Assembly (NCBI GenBank): GCA_037445575.1
Contig: JBBIKH010000083.1
Span: 1-13,276 of the forward strand
Length of the DNA stretch: 13,276 nt
Source: Oleimicrobium sp037445575
GTDB lineage: Bacteria; Zhuqueibacterota; Zhuqueibacteria; JANLFK01; Oleimicrobiaceae
Reading direction: 5' to 3'
How positions within the stretch are numbered: position 1 is the stretch's first letter; every line of letters begins with the position of its first letter. A program made the translations under genes and the position numbers. Shown piece after piece: positions 1 through 6,442 of this stretch. The notes under the pieces are model-generated. The model did no database searches. It saw only the letters and a program-made list of their open reading frames with translations, and was not told where the DNA came from.

Positions 1-421
1 CGTTCAGGTGGTCGATCTCGTGCTGGAAGATACGTGCCAGTAGCCCGCGTGCCACCAGCTCCACCTCCTTCCCTTCCGGGTCAAGGCCGCGCACAACCAC
101 CTTGCTGGCACGTTCCACCTGCGCCTGCAGTCCAGGCAGACTCAGGCACCCCTCGGTATCCACAGCGGCCCGCGTGCTCCAGCTCACTATCTCCGGGTTG
201 ATGAGCACATGGACTGTATCCTCTTCCGCCACTACGATCACGCGCTCGAGAAGTCCGATCTGATTCGCAGCCAGACCAACCCCGTCGGTCTCGCGCATGG
301 TGCGCACCATGACGGGGATCAGCCTCCGCAGCCGGTCGTCGATGTTCGTCACCGGCAGCGCAGGACTGCGGAGCACCGGATCCCCGTACACCCTCACCTG
401 CAGGATTTCTTCCTCACCCAT
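1..421 (-). CDS. def: Peptide deformylase, 3' end cut by window edge
   Basis: Peptide deformylase removes the formyl group from the N-terminal methionine of new proteins in the cytoplasm. The 140 codons visible (ATG at 421-419) contain all three family motifs: GVGLAANQIG at residues 47-56 (Gln54), EGCLSLPG at 90-97 (metal ligand Cys92), and QHEIDHLN at 133-140 (ligands His134 and His138, catalytic Glu135). Only the C-terminal part after the HEIDH helix is missing, because the gene runs off position 1. The ATG lies four bases after the stop of the PurM-like gene, so it is probably the last visible gene of the thyX-lipA operon and translated by coupling. The identification is firm. The start is likely but has only a weak GGGTGATGG-type ribosome site. 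Confidence 0.95.
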   Translation of the reverse strand, partial: MGEEEILQVRVYGDPVLRSPALPVTNIDDRLRRLIPVMVRTMRETDGVGLAANQIGLLERVIVVAEEDTVHVLINPEIVSWSTRAAVDTEGCLSLPGLQAQVERASKVVVRGLDPEGKEVELVARGLLARIFQHEIDHLN

Positions 422-425
422 GCCA

Positions 426-1514
426 TCACCCAGGTTGCTTCACCTTCTCGGCCTGTTTCTGCGTCTGCATGGCCAGATACTCCTGAAAGCGCGTCCAGAA
501 CGGGTCCACGCGCGGATGCTCGAGCGGATAAGGCACCCCACGATCAAAGAGAACGAGGCCTTCCTCAGCAGGTACTACCTCGCCCACTATGGAACTGACA
601 ATCCCTGCATCCTTGAGGGCGGCGACAATCTGGTCGGCCTTTTCTTTGCGGACCACCGCGATGAGAGTCCCCTCGCTGATCGCCTTGTAGGGGTCGATGT
701 CAAATACGGCGCACGTCTGGCGCACGATCTCTTGGACCACGATGCGCTCCTTGTGCACGCGCAGGCCATAGTTGCCGGCCACCGCCATTTCAAACAGCCC
801 TCCCAGCACGCCGCACTCGGTGGCATCGTGCATGGCGACGACCCCGCCCACCTCTGAGGCGATCCGCGCGTCCTTGACCACGGACATTTGGTAAAAGATC
901 TCTTGCGCCTCAGTCACCGCCTCACGGCCAAGGGCTCTCTCAATAAACTCCGGGAACTGCACAGCCATGAGCCCGGTGGTCTCGACGGCAGGCCCCTTGG
1001 TGATGAGCACAAGGTCTCCAGGCTTGACGTTGCGCGGATCGGCCAACTGTGCAGGTCGGCCCACGCCAAAGATGGTCGCCCCACCAACCATGGGGTACGA
1101 GCACCCTGCATAGCGGGCAGTATGGCCGGCGACTATGGCTATGCCCAATCTGGCCGCTTCCGTGTGGATGGTGTCCCAGATAATCTCCAGCACCTGTTCG
1201 TCCATCTCGGGCGGCAGGTTGAGGTCAATGGTGAGGTGCGACGGACGGATGCAGCTCACTGCCACATCGCTGGCCAGAATGTGGAGCGCGAACCAGGCCG
1301 CCCTTTCCCAGCCCAAGGAAGGCTGGATGAATACGGGATCGCTGGAGAAGACCAGCACGTGATCTCCCACGCGCAGCGCCCCAAAGTCCACTCCGTGGCG
1401 GGGGCCCAGAATAACATTGGGGTCAGGAGCGCCAAGCCGGGGAAAGATTATCTCGTCGAAAAAGTCAAAGTCGATCTTGCCCAAAGGGGGCAATTTCGGC
1501 CTATCCCTGTGCAC
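426..1514 (-). CDS. AIR synthase-related (PurM/HypE-like) protein
   Basis: A 362-residue protein of the PurM/HypE/SelD/ThiL ATP-binding superfamily. Visible hallmarks are the N-terminal half with FSSDPVF near 57-63 and ALHILASDVAVS near 77-87 (the family's SDP and ASD segments), AIVAGHTAR at 126-134, and the C-terminal half with HDATECGVLGGLFEM at 229-243 and AISEGTLIAVV at 278-288. These fit the two-domain fold whose members activate an oxygen with ATP. No hydrogenase, selenium or purine genes are nearby, so the substrate is unknown and purM or hypE should not be assigned. An in-frame extension to 1565 exists, but the GTG at 1514-1512 is preceded by a strong GAGGAGGAG ribosome site and gives a 14-base overlap with the thioesterase gene, so I chose it. 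The stop lies four bases before def. Confidence 0.85.
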   Translation of the reverse strand: MHRDRPKLPPLGKIDFDFFDEIIFPRLGAPDPNVILGPRHGVDFGALRVGDHVLVFSSDPVFIQPSLGWERAAWFALHILASDVAVSCIRPSHLTIDLNLPPEMDEQVLEIIWDTIHTEAARLGIAIVAGHTARYAGCSYPMVGGATIFGVGRPAQLADPRNVKPGDLVLITKGPAVETTGLMAVQFPEFIERALGREAVTEAQEIFYQMSVVKDARIASEVGGVVAMHDATECGVLGGLFEMAVAGNYGLRVHKERIVVQEIVRQTCAVFDIDPYKAISEGTLIAVVRKEKADQIVAALKDAGIVSSIVGEVVPAEEGLVLFDRGVPYPLEHPRVDPFWTRFQEYLAMQTQKQAEKVKQPG

Positions 1515-2010
1515 GTTTCTCCTCCTCGTTGACTTGTGTGCGGAGGCGCAGACGACGGCGCTCATCGGCCTCTAGCCACCGGCGACGATCATCCTCGCTC
1601 TCAAGAGGCACGTCGGCAACGCGACGCGGTCGACCGTCCTCGCCCAGAGCCACAAAGGTGAAGTAGCCGGAGCAGGCGTGATACTGTGTGTTGTTGTACG
1701 TGTCTTCGGCCCACACCTTAACGCCCACTTCCATGGAGGTGCCAAAGGCCCTATTCACCTTAGCCCTCATGGTGATCACCTGGCCAACGGTGATGGGCTT
1801 AAGAAAACGGACATTATCCACCGCAACGGTTGCCACGCGACAGCCGGTGTGGCGGCGCGCCGCTATCGTGGTGATCATGTCCATCAGCTGCAGGAGTCTG
1901 CCGCCGAACACGGTGCCGATGCTGTTGGCGTCAGCGGGGAGCGCCAATACAGTCGTCTCGGCCTCACAGGTCCTGCGCGGCCCTCCCGCGCTCCTGCCTG
2001 AACCGCTCAC
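1501..2010 (-). CDS. Acyl-CoA thioesterase, hotdog fold (YciA/BACH type)
   Basis: A 169-residue single-hotdog acyl-CoA hydrolase, expected to split fatty acyl-CoA to free acid and CoA in the cytoplasm. The family signature is clear: LPADANSIGTVFGGRLLQLMD near 24-44, with GTVFGG and the Met-Asp pair at the start of the central helix, followed by the strand segment VAVDNVRFLKPITVGQ near 62-77 typical of the active-site neighbour. The C-terminal 35 residues are a charged, Arg-rich tail common in this family. It starts with GTG at 2010, overlapping the lipA stop by four bases (GTGA) and preceded within lipA by GGAGGT at good spacing, so translation is probably coupled. Neighbouring lipA suggests a link to acyl metabolism, but the acyl specificity cannot be read from the sequence. 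Confidence 0.88.
   Translation of the reverse strand: MSGSGRSAGGPRRTCEAETTVLALPADANSIGTVFGGRLLQLMDMITTIAARRHTGCRVATVAVDNVRFLKPITVGQVITMRAKVNRAFGTSMEVGVKVWAEDTYNNTQYHACSGYFTFVALGEDGRPRRVADVPLESEDDRRRWLEADERRRLRLRTQVNEEEKRAQG
1519..1527 (-). promoter_or_regulatory. Ribosome binding site fixing the GTG start of the PurM-like gene
   Basis: On the minus strand this reads GAGGAGGAG, four bases before GTG at 1514-1512. It lies inside the 3' end of the thioesterase gene. It decides the start against the longer in-frame ATG at 1565, which would add 17 residues with no family match. Confidence 0.7.
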
Positions 2011-2885
2011 GACAGCACCTCCGCCTGCTGGGCAGCGTGGTATGAGCTGCGCACCAGCGGGCCTGCTTCCACATGCGAGAACCCCATCGCCAGGCCAGCA
2101 GCACGCAACCGCTCGAACTCCTGTGGCGGCACGAAGCGGTGAACAGGCAAATGCCTCGTGCTTGGCTGCAAATACTGACCGACCGTCAGCATACGACAGC
2201 CGACTGCGCGGAGGTCCTCCATGGTGGCGAGCACCTCCTCCACCGTCTCCCCCAGTCCAACCATCAGGCCCGATTTGGTGAGCAGACCCGCCTCCGCGGC
2301 GCGGGCCAGCAGAGCCAAGGAGCGACGGTAGTCTGCTTGGGGCCGGACCACGGGGTACAGGCGCGGCACGGTCTCCACGTTGTGGTTGAGCACGTCCGGT
2401 TGAGCGGCAATGACCTGGTCCAGCGCCGCCGCAGCTCCGCCAAAATCAGGGATGAGTACTTCCACCTTGCAGCCAGGGCGTCGCGCGCGCACCGCGCGGA
2501 TCGTGGCGGCAAAATGTCCGGCCCCGCCATCCGGCAGGTCATCACGCGTCACCGAAGTGATCACTGCATATTTCAGACCGAGGATCGCCACCGCTTCGGC
2601 AACCCTCTCCGCCTCATCAGGGTCCAGAGGCAGGGGCATGCCATGCTCGACCGCGCAGAAGGTACAAGAGCGAGTACAGACGTTTCCCATCAGCATGAAG
2701 GTGGCCGTCCTCTGCGCCCAGCATTCACCGATGTTCGGGCAGCGGGCGCTTTGGCAGACCGTGTGCAACCCGCCTCGCGCCACAAGCTCCCGTACAGCGG
2801 CAAATCCCTCGCCGCCCGAGAGCTTGACCTTGAGCCAGTGCGGCTTCCTCGTCATTTGCGTGGTCCGGTCCATACCCTCCAGCAC
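2007..2885 (-). CDS. lipA: Lipoyl synthase
   Basis: Radical SAM lipoyl synthase inserts two sulfurs into protein-bound octanoyl groups to make the lipoyl cofactor of 2-oxoacid dehydrogenases and GcvH. All diagnostic residues are present: the auxiliary cluster motif with Cys44, Cys49 and Cys55 (CQSARCPNIGEC), the radical SAM motif with Cys70, Cys74 and Cys77 (CTRSCTFC), and the C-terminal RSSYHA at 279-284 whose second Ser ligates the auxiliary cluster. Length is 292 residues, normal for the family. The start is taken as GTG at 2885, nine bases after the thyX stop with GGGTGAGG just upstream; an ATG at 2873, preceded closely by GGAGGG, or one at 2855 would shorten it by 4 or 10 residues. No lipB or lplA is visible in the window, so the source of the octanoyl substrate is not shown. 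Confidence 0.96.
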   Translation of the reverse strand: MLEGMDRTTQMTRKPHWLKVKLSGGEGFAAVRELVARGGLHTVCQSARCPNIGECWAQRTATFMLMGNVCTRSCTFCAVEHGMPLPLDPDEAERVAEAVAILGLKYAVITSVTRDDLPDGGAGHFAATIRAVRARRPGCKVEVLIPDFGGAAAALDQVIAAQPDVLNHNVETVPRLYPVVRPQADYRRSLALLARAAEAGLLTKSGLMVGLGETVEEVLATMEDLRAVGCRMLTVGQYLQPSTRHLPVHRFVPPQEFERLRAAGLAMGFSHVEAGPLVRSSYHAAQQAEVLS

Positions 2886-2894
2886 TGCCTCACC

Positions 2895-3620
2895 CTACTG
2901 CTCTTGCGCACACCTGGCCAAGTAGTACTTGACAAAAGCCTCGTACGACCAAGGCATCTTTTCCTTGAACATGCCCATAATGGCCTCGGCGTAGGCGCGG
3001 ATCTCCTCTTGTGCGTGGCGCTCGGCCCGGAGGCTCAGAAAGTTCATCAGGGAGCGGGCGTTGACGGTCCAATAGAACTGCGTGTAGAGCGCCAACGGGA
3101 GCACAATCCGTGCCTGCTCCTTCGCCACTCCCTCGGCCAACAGCTGCTGGTAGAGGGCATAACTGCGCTCATAGTGCTCCGCCATCTCCTGCGCCAGGCG
3201 CCGCGTTGTCTCTCCAGAAAGAGCCTCATACCGGTAATCGGGACCTGCTTCTCGGCGGAGCTCCTGCGGCGTGTAGAATTCATACTCCAGGCGAGTATAC
3301 CTGCCCGAAATCTCGTTGTAGCTTGCCATGCGGTGGCGAAACCATTGCCTGGCCACAAAGATGGGACATTTGATGTGGAACGTAAAGACGCTATGCTCGA
3401 ACGGAGTCTCGTGTCGGTGGCGTAGCAGATAGTCGATGAGCTGGCGGTCGCGCTCTTCGCCTTTGCTTTCCTGACCCAAGGAGACCCGCGCCGCGCGCAC
3501 CACCGCCCGATCTCCCCCCACAAAGTCCACCAGGCGCACAAAGCCCTTGTCCAACACTGCCTGCATCATCTCCTCGGCTGCTGGGGTTTTGACGCTACGC
3601 CTCCTCTTCTTGAGCGCCAC
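2895..3620 (-). CDS. thyX: FAD-dependent thymidylate synthase
   Basis: ThyX methylates dUMP to dTMP with methylenetetrahydrofolate, using FAD and NADPH, and replaces classical ThyA. The ThyX motif is complete at residues 95-109 (RHRMASYNEISGRYT: Arg95, His96, Arg97, Ser100, Asn102, Glu103, Ser105, Arg107). Upstream HRHETPFEH at 68-76 and downstream QARIVLP and NARSLMNFLSLR are also family-conserved. Length is 241 residues, typical. The GTG at 3620 has AAGGAG six bases upstream. A candidate promoter lies about 45 bases further up, so this is probably the first gene of the five-gene operon ending with def. It ends with TAG, showing that TAG is used as a stop in this genome. Confidence 0.97.
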   Translation of the reverse strand: MALKKRRRSVKTPAAEEMMQAVLDKGFVRLVDFVGGDRAVVRAARVSLGQESKGEERDRQLIDYLLRHRHETPFEHSVFTFHIKCPIFVARQWFRHRMASYNEISGRYTRLEYEFYTPQELRREAGPDYRYEALSGETTRRLAQEMAEHYERSYALYQQLLAEGVAKEQARIVLPLALYTQFYWTVNARSLMNFLSLRAERHAQEEIRAYAEAIMGMFKEKMPWSYEAFVKYYLARCAQEQ

Positions 3621-3664
3621 GAACTGCTCCTTACGCTTCTAGCCGCGCTGCTTATGCCCGAGAA

Positions 3665-3693
3665 AGTTTATAGGATATTCGGCACAATTTCAA
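3665..3693 (-). promoter_or_regulatory. Candidate sigma70-type promoter of the thyX operon
   Basis: On the minus strand TTGAAA (3693-3688) is followed after 17 bases by TAAACT (3670-3665), or after 15 bases by TATAAA (3672-3667). It is an AT-rich island in a GC-rich window, about 45 bases before the thyX start and without an intervening gene. This is prediction from consensus only. Confidence 0.5.
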
Positions 3694-3819
3694 GGGAAAT
3701 CTTGGGTCCTTCGTGTGTTGCATGGCCGAAGGAAAGATGGCCACGCCGCGCACAATTGCAGGGGTTACCAGCCAGCCGGCCCATGGGTTGAACCGGAGAA
3801 GGTCAACAGCCCCTGCCTC

Positions 3820-4296
3820 TCAGGCACCTTGCTCCTTGTTCAGGACCGACTGCTCGAGGAGCGCCACATACGGCTGGTACTCAAGGCCGGAGCGCACCAG
3901 ATAGGTGGTGAGGAGGATCTTCACCGACTGCTGCAGCTGCCTGGCGTCCCATGGCTTTTCCACATAGCGGTCGATGTGCGCCTCATTAATGGCGTAGATC
4001 GTATCCTCATGCGTGGCCAAACCGGTGAGGAGGAGTTTCTTGGTGTCCGGGAAGCGACCGGCCCTGACAAGCTCGGCCAGGAGGTCGATACCGTTCTTGC
4101 CAGGCATGATGTGGTCGCAGATGATCAGGGCCAGCCGATCCCCGCGCTGCTCCATCTCCGCCAACACTTCTTCGGCTTCGGCAGCCGATTCGCATTCCAC
4201 AATGGCGCACACAGCAGACAAAGGCTCGAGGTCCTTGCGCAACGCTGCCAGCACCTCACGCTGATCGTCAATGCAAAGCACTTTTAGCTTTTCCAT
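3820..4296 (-). CDS. Single-domain response regulator (receiver)
   Basis: A 158-residue CheY-like receiver that should accept a phosphoryl group from the adjacent kinase. The acidic pocket is Asp10-Asp11 (CIDDQ), the phosphorylation site is Asp61 (CDHIMPG), the switch Thr is Thr91 (LLLTGLA), and the conserved Lys is Lys114 (VEKPW). After the receiver (about 1-125) there are only some 33 residues with no DNA-binding or enzymatic output domain. It therefore acts by protein contact or as a phosphorelay step. The ATG at 4296 has GGAGGG directly upstream and lies inside the kinase gene, which it overlaps by 29 bases in another frame. This overlap strongly supports a cognate pair. The partner of the phosphorylated form is not visible. 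Confidence 0.92.
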   Translation of the reverse strand: MEKLKVLCIDDQREVLAALRKDLEPLSAVCAIVECESAAEAEEVLAEMEQRGDRLALIICDHIMPGKNGIDLLAELVRAGRFPDTKKLLLTGLATHEDTIYAINEAHIDRYVEKPWDARQLQQSVKILLTTYLVRSGLEYQPYVALLEQSVLNKEQGA

Positions 4297-5665
4297 ACCC
4301 TCCTCGGATCGGTAGAATGACGGTAAAGACCGTTCTGCCGGGCTGCGATTGGACGCTCAGGCGTCCGCCATAACTGCTGACAATCCTTTCCACGATAGTG
4401 AGTCCCAGCCCCAGGCCGAATTCCAAGCCGCGCTCCTTGGTGGTGTAGTTGGGCTGAAAGATCTTCGGCAACACGCGTTCCGGTATGCCGGGTCCATTGT
4501 CCTGCACCGAGACTTGGATACACTCGTCGGTGGCGCGACTGGTGATCGCAATCTCGCCCCTTCGTGCGCTCTGGCTGGCGAGACTCTCCACGGCGTTGCG
4601 AATGAGGTTGCTCCACACCTGGACCAGCTCCCCTTTGCTGGCGGCAATCGGCGGCAGCTCTCCCAAGTCCAGTTTGAGGTCAACCTTGCGGAGAGGGCTG
4701 CTGAGCAAGACGAGCGCCTCGCCAATGGACTTGTTCACGTCCAGCTCTGGCTCAATGGCAGTGTCCTGAGTGGCCAGGTACTTGACGCTCTTGACCACAT
4801 GGGCGGCATGTTGTGCGGCCACCGCCATGTCGCGGAGCGTCGCGCCCAGCTGCCAGTAGTAGTACAAGGCATCTGCCACCGCCGCCAGCTCTGGGCCGTG
4901 CTGCGCCAACTGCTCATCTTCAAGGCCCGCGTCGGCCAGCTTGTGGGCGGTCTCTTCGTCAAGGCCATAGGTCTGTTGCAGCTGGTGCGCCCGCTGTCGC
5001 ACCTCCCGGCTGGACTGCCACCGCCCCCTTTCCAGCCCTTGACAGAAGTAGGCGAGTTGCTCTGGCGACTGCTGCCCCAGTGTGCGCAGGATATTTTCCC
5101 GCAGCCACTCGGTGTTGCGCTCCAGCACGGCCACGGCATTGTTCAACTCGTGGGCAATGCCTGCAGCCAGCTGGCCCAGGGAGGCGAGGCGCTCGGTGTG
5201 GATCAAACGGCGAAGGGCACTCTCCTTCTCCCGCGCAATCTGAAGTTCCCGCTGCTGCCGGTACTTCAGATCCATGACCACCACCGGCATGAATTGCTCG
5301 AACAGGGAGCTCCCCCGCGACGGGTCCTGCAACGGCTGGGTCTGGTCGATGTACGCCACCTCCGCGTCCCTCTCGACCACTACGGTTGCGGAACTGATGA
5401 AGGTGCGCGAGAAGAAACTGTACACGCCCACGAACTTGTTCCGCGTGGCGCGAAACAGCTCATAGTCCCCACCGCCCGGCGCGCGCACATATCCAACCAG
5501 CACCCCTTTGCGCACCAGGTAGAGGCGGTCGTTGTAGCCACCTTGCACCATGAGCTTCTCGCCCTTGCGCAGCTTGAGGCAACGGCAGGGGTCAGAGAAG
5601 TAGGTGGCGATCAGCCACGAGAGGTCCGGACTCTTGAGCTTGCTCTTGTTGTCGCGCGCTGTCAC
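4268..5665 (-). CDS. Sensor histidine kinase with CNB-like N-terminal domain
   Basis: A 465-residue kinase with no predicted membrane segment, so probably cytoplasmic. Residues about 15-110 look like a cyclic-nucleotide-binding (Crp/cNMP) beta-barrel: RKGEKLMVQGG at 33-43 and LYLVRKGVLVGYV at 48-60. A linker helix leads to the HisKA segment AAGIAHELNNA (His172, Glu173). The ATPase domain has the N box SNLIRNAVESL (Asn353, Asn357), G1 DNGPGIP at 389-395, F box IFQPNYTTK at 402-410 and G2 GLGLGLTI at 417-424. The CNB phosphate cassette is degenerate, and about 180 residues separate the phospho-His from the N box, indicating an insertion in the dimerisation region. It starts with GTG at 5665 and overlaps the response regulator, its likely partner. 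Confidence 0.92.
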   Translation of the reverse strand: MTARDNKSKLKSPDLSWLIATYFSDPCRCLKLRKGEKLMVQGGYNDRLYLVRKGVLVGYVRAPGGGDYELFRATRNKFVGVYSFFSRTFISSATVVVERDAEVAYIDQTQPLQDPSRGSSLFEQFMPVVVMDLKYRQQRELQIAREKESALRRLIHTERLASLGQLAAGIAHELNNAVAVLERNTEWLRENILRTLGQQSPEQLAYFCQGLERGRWQSSREVRQRAHQLQQTYGLDEETAHKLADAGLEDEQLAQHGPELAAVADALYYYWQLGATLRDMAVAAQHAAHVVKSVKYLATQDTAIEPELDVNKSIGEALVLLSSPLRKVDLKLDLGELPPIAASKGELVQVWSNLIRNAVESLASQSARRGEIAITSRATDECIQVSVQDNGPGIPERVLPKIFQPNYTTKERGLEFGLGLGLTIVERIVSSYGGRLSVQSQPGRTVFTVILPIRGGYGKAKSALH

Positions 5666-5698
5666 GCCTCAGCCAATCCTGTGCAATTGCCCATGCCT

Positions 5699-5727
5699 AA
5701 TATGCGAAATATTTCCGCAATATTCAA
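5699..5727 (-). promoter_or_regulatory. Candidate promoter of the kinase/regulator pair
   Basis: The minus strand has TTGAAT (5727-5722), a 17-base spacer, and CATATT (5704-5699), about 34 bases before the GTG start. It resembles the candidate thyX promoter in its TTGAA -35 box. It contains the AATATT inverted repeat listed separately. Consensus-based prediction only. Confidence 0.45.
5708..5724. repeat. AATATT-N5-AATATT inverted repeat, possible operator
   Basis: Two AATATT arms (5708-5713 and 5719-5724) separated by TCCGC sit exactly within the candidate kinase promoter. A repressor or activator bound here could block or alter transcription of the kinase gene. The symmetry is visible; the operator role is inference. 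Confidence 0.4.
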
Positions 5728-5760
5728 GCAGGAAATGGCGACGGCTGGCGTGTGCAGAGC

Positions 5761-5774
5761 GTTGCCCTGGCAAC
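5761..5774. repeat. GTTGCC-N2-GGCAAC inverted repeat
   Basis: A perfect 6-base inverted repeat with a 2-base centre, in the divergent control region between the kinase and mscL. The centre is too short for a good RNA hairpin, which fits a dimeric-protein binding site better than a terminator. Function unknown. Confidence 0.35.
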
Positions 5775-5800
5775 AGGCATTTGCCGCATCTTGGCCCCCC

Positions 5801-5817
5801 TGCGACGTTCGGTCGCA
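5801..5817. repeat. TGCGAC-N5-GTCGCA inverted repeat
   Basis: A perfect 6-base inverted repeat with a 5-base loop (GTTCG), upstream of the candidate mscL promoter. It lacks a T-run on either strand, so it is not a terminator. It could be an operator or a small RNA hairpin; this is unproven. Confidence 0.35.
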
Positions 5818-5843
5818 CCACCCCCCGCAGAGCAAGATTTCCC

Positions 5844-5872
5844 TTGCGTCTCAGCCAAAGTCTATGTACATT
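5844..5872 (+). promoter_or_regulatory. Weak candidate promoter of mscL
   Basis: TTGCGT (5844-5849), a 17-base spacer and TACATT (5867-5872) precede the mscL ribosome site by about 30 bases. Both boxes are only partial matches to consensus, so confidence is low. Confidence 0.3.
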
Positions 5873-5916
5873 GTCGCTGTCGAGGCCCTGGGCGTACGCA
5901 CAAGGAGGAATGGGAT

Positions 5917-6366
5917 ATGTTGCAGGAGTTCAAGAAATTCATCATGCGCGGCAATGTGGTAGACATGGCGGTGGGGATCGTAATAGGCGCCGCGTTTGGC
6001 ACCATCGTCAAGTCCTTCGTAGAAGACATCCTCATGCCACCCATCGGCTTGCTCCTTGGCAAGGTGGACTTTAGCAACCTGTACGTCGTGCTGCGCGAGG
6101 GTACCACCGCGAAGCCCTATGCCAGCCTGGCAGCAGCGAAACAGGCCGGAGCGGTTACCTTCAACTACGGCTTGTTCATTACCACGTTGATCAACTTCTT
6201 GATTATAGGCTTCGCCCTGTTCATGGTGGTAAAGGCGGTGAACGCGCTGCGGGCAAAGGAAGAGGCTCCTCCAGCTGCGCCCACCACCAAAGAATGCCCC
6301 GAATGCCTATCGGTTATTCCACTCAAAGCAACGCGCTGCGCCCACTGCGGCATTGTGCTGAAGTGA
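5917..6366 (+). CDS. mscL: Large-conductance mechanosensitive channel with C-terminal zinc ribbon
   Basis: MscL is a homopentameric inner-membrane pore that opens under membrane tension to release solutes in hypo-osmotic shock. The 149 residues begin MLQEFKKFIMRGNVVDMAVG, the conserved N-terminal helix and start of TM1. TM1 spans about 15-45 (GIVIGAAFGTIVKSFVEDILMPPIG) and TM2 about 86-110 (LFITTLINFLIIGFALFMVV). Instead of the usual short C-terminal helix bundle there is a CPEC...CAHC ribbon (Cys127, 130, 141, 144), a variant known in some MscL proteins. The ATG at 5917 has AGGAGG eight bases upstream; an in-frame extension to 5752 has no such support. It is divergent from the kinase gene and is the only plus-strand gene. 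Confidence 0.96.
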   Translation: MLQEFKKFIMRGNVVDMAVGIVIGAAFGTIVKSFVEDILMPPIGLLLGKVDFSNLYVVLREGTTAKPYASLAAAKQAGAVTFNYGLFITTLINFLIIGFALFMVVKAVNALRAKEEAPPAAPTTKECPECLSVIPLKATRCAHCGIVLK

Positions 6367-6442
6367 CAAATGCTTGGGTCTCGAACAACGCGCTCCGCCC
6401 AGGGCTCGACATTACGCAACGCCTTCACCGCAGAGGGGCACC

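Noticed and set aside
2073..3425. Plus-strand ORF of 450 codons opposite lipA and thyX
   Set aside because: It spans two genuine minus-strand genes and their junction, has no recognisable motifs, and its composition is that of a shadow frame.
3787..3807. Hairpin (GTTGAACC / GGTCAAC) after the response regulator as a terminator
   Set aside because: The stem has a bulge and there is no T-run downstream on the minus strand. It may be chance.
5752..5916. N-terminal extension of mscL by 55 codons
   Set aside because: The extension has no MscL homology, and the ATG at 5917 carries a strong AGGAGG site and the canonical N-terminal helix.
4349..5962. Plus-strand ORF of 537 codons opposite the kinase
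   Set aside because: It is antisense to a kinase with all catalytic motifs and has no domain of its own. Long antisense frames are expected from GC-rich codon use.
6367..6442. Bidirectional terminator between mscL and the methyltransferase
   Set aside because: Only short imperfect pairings are present and there is no T-run on either side.
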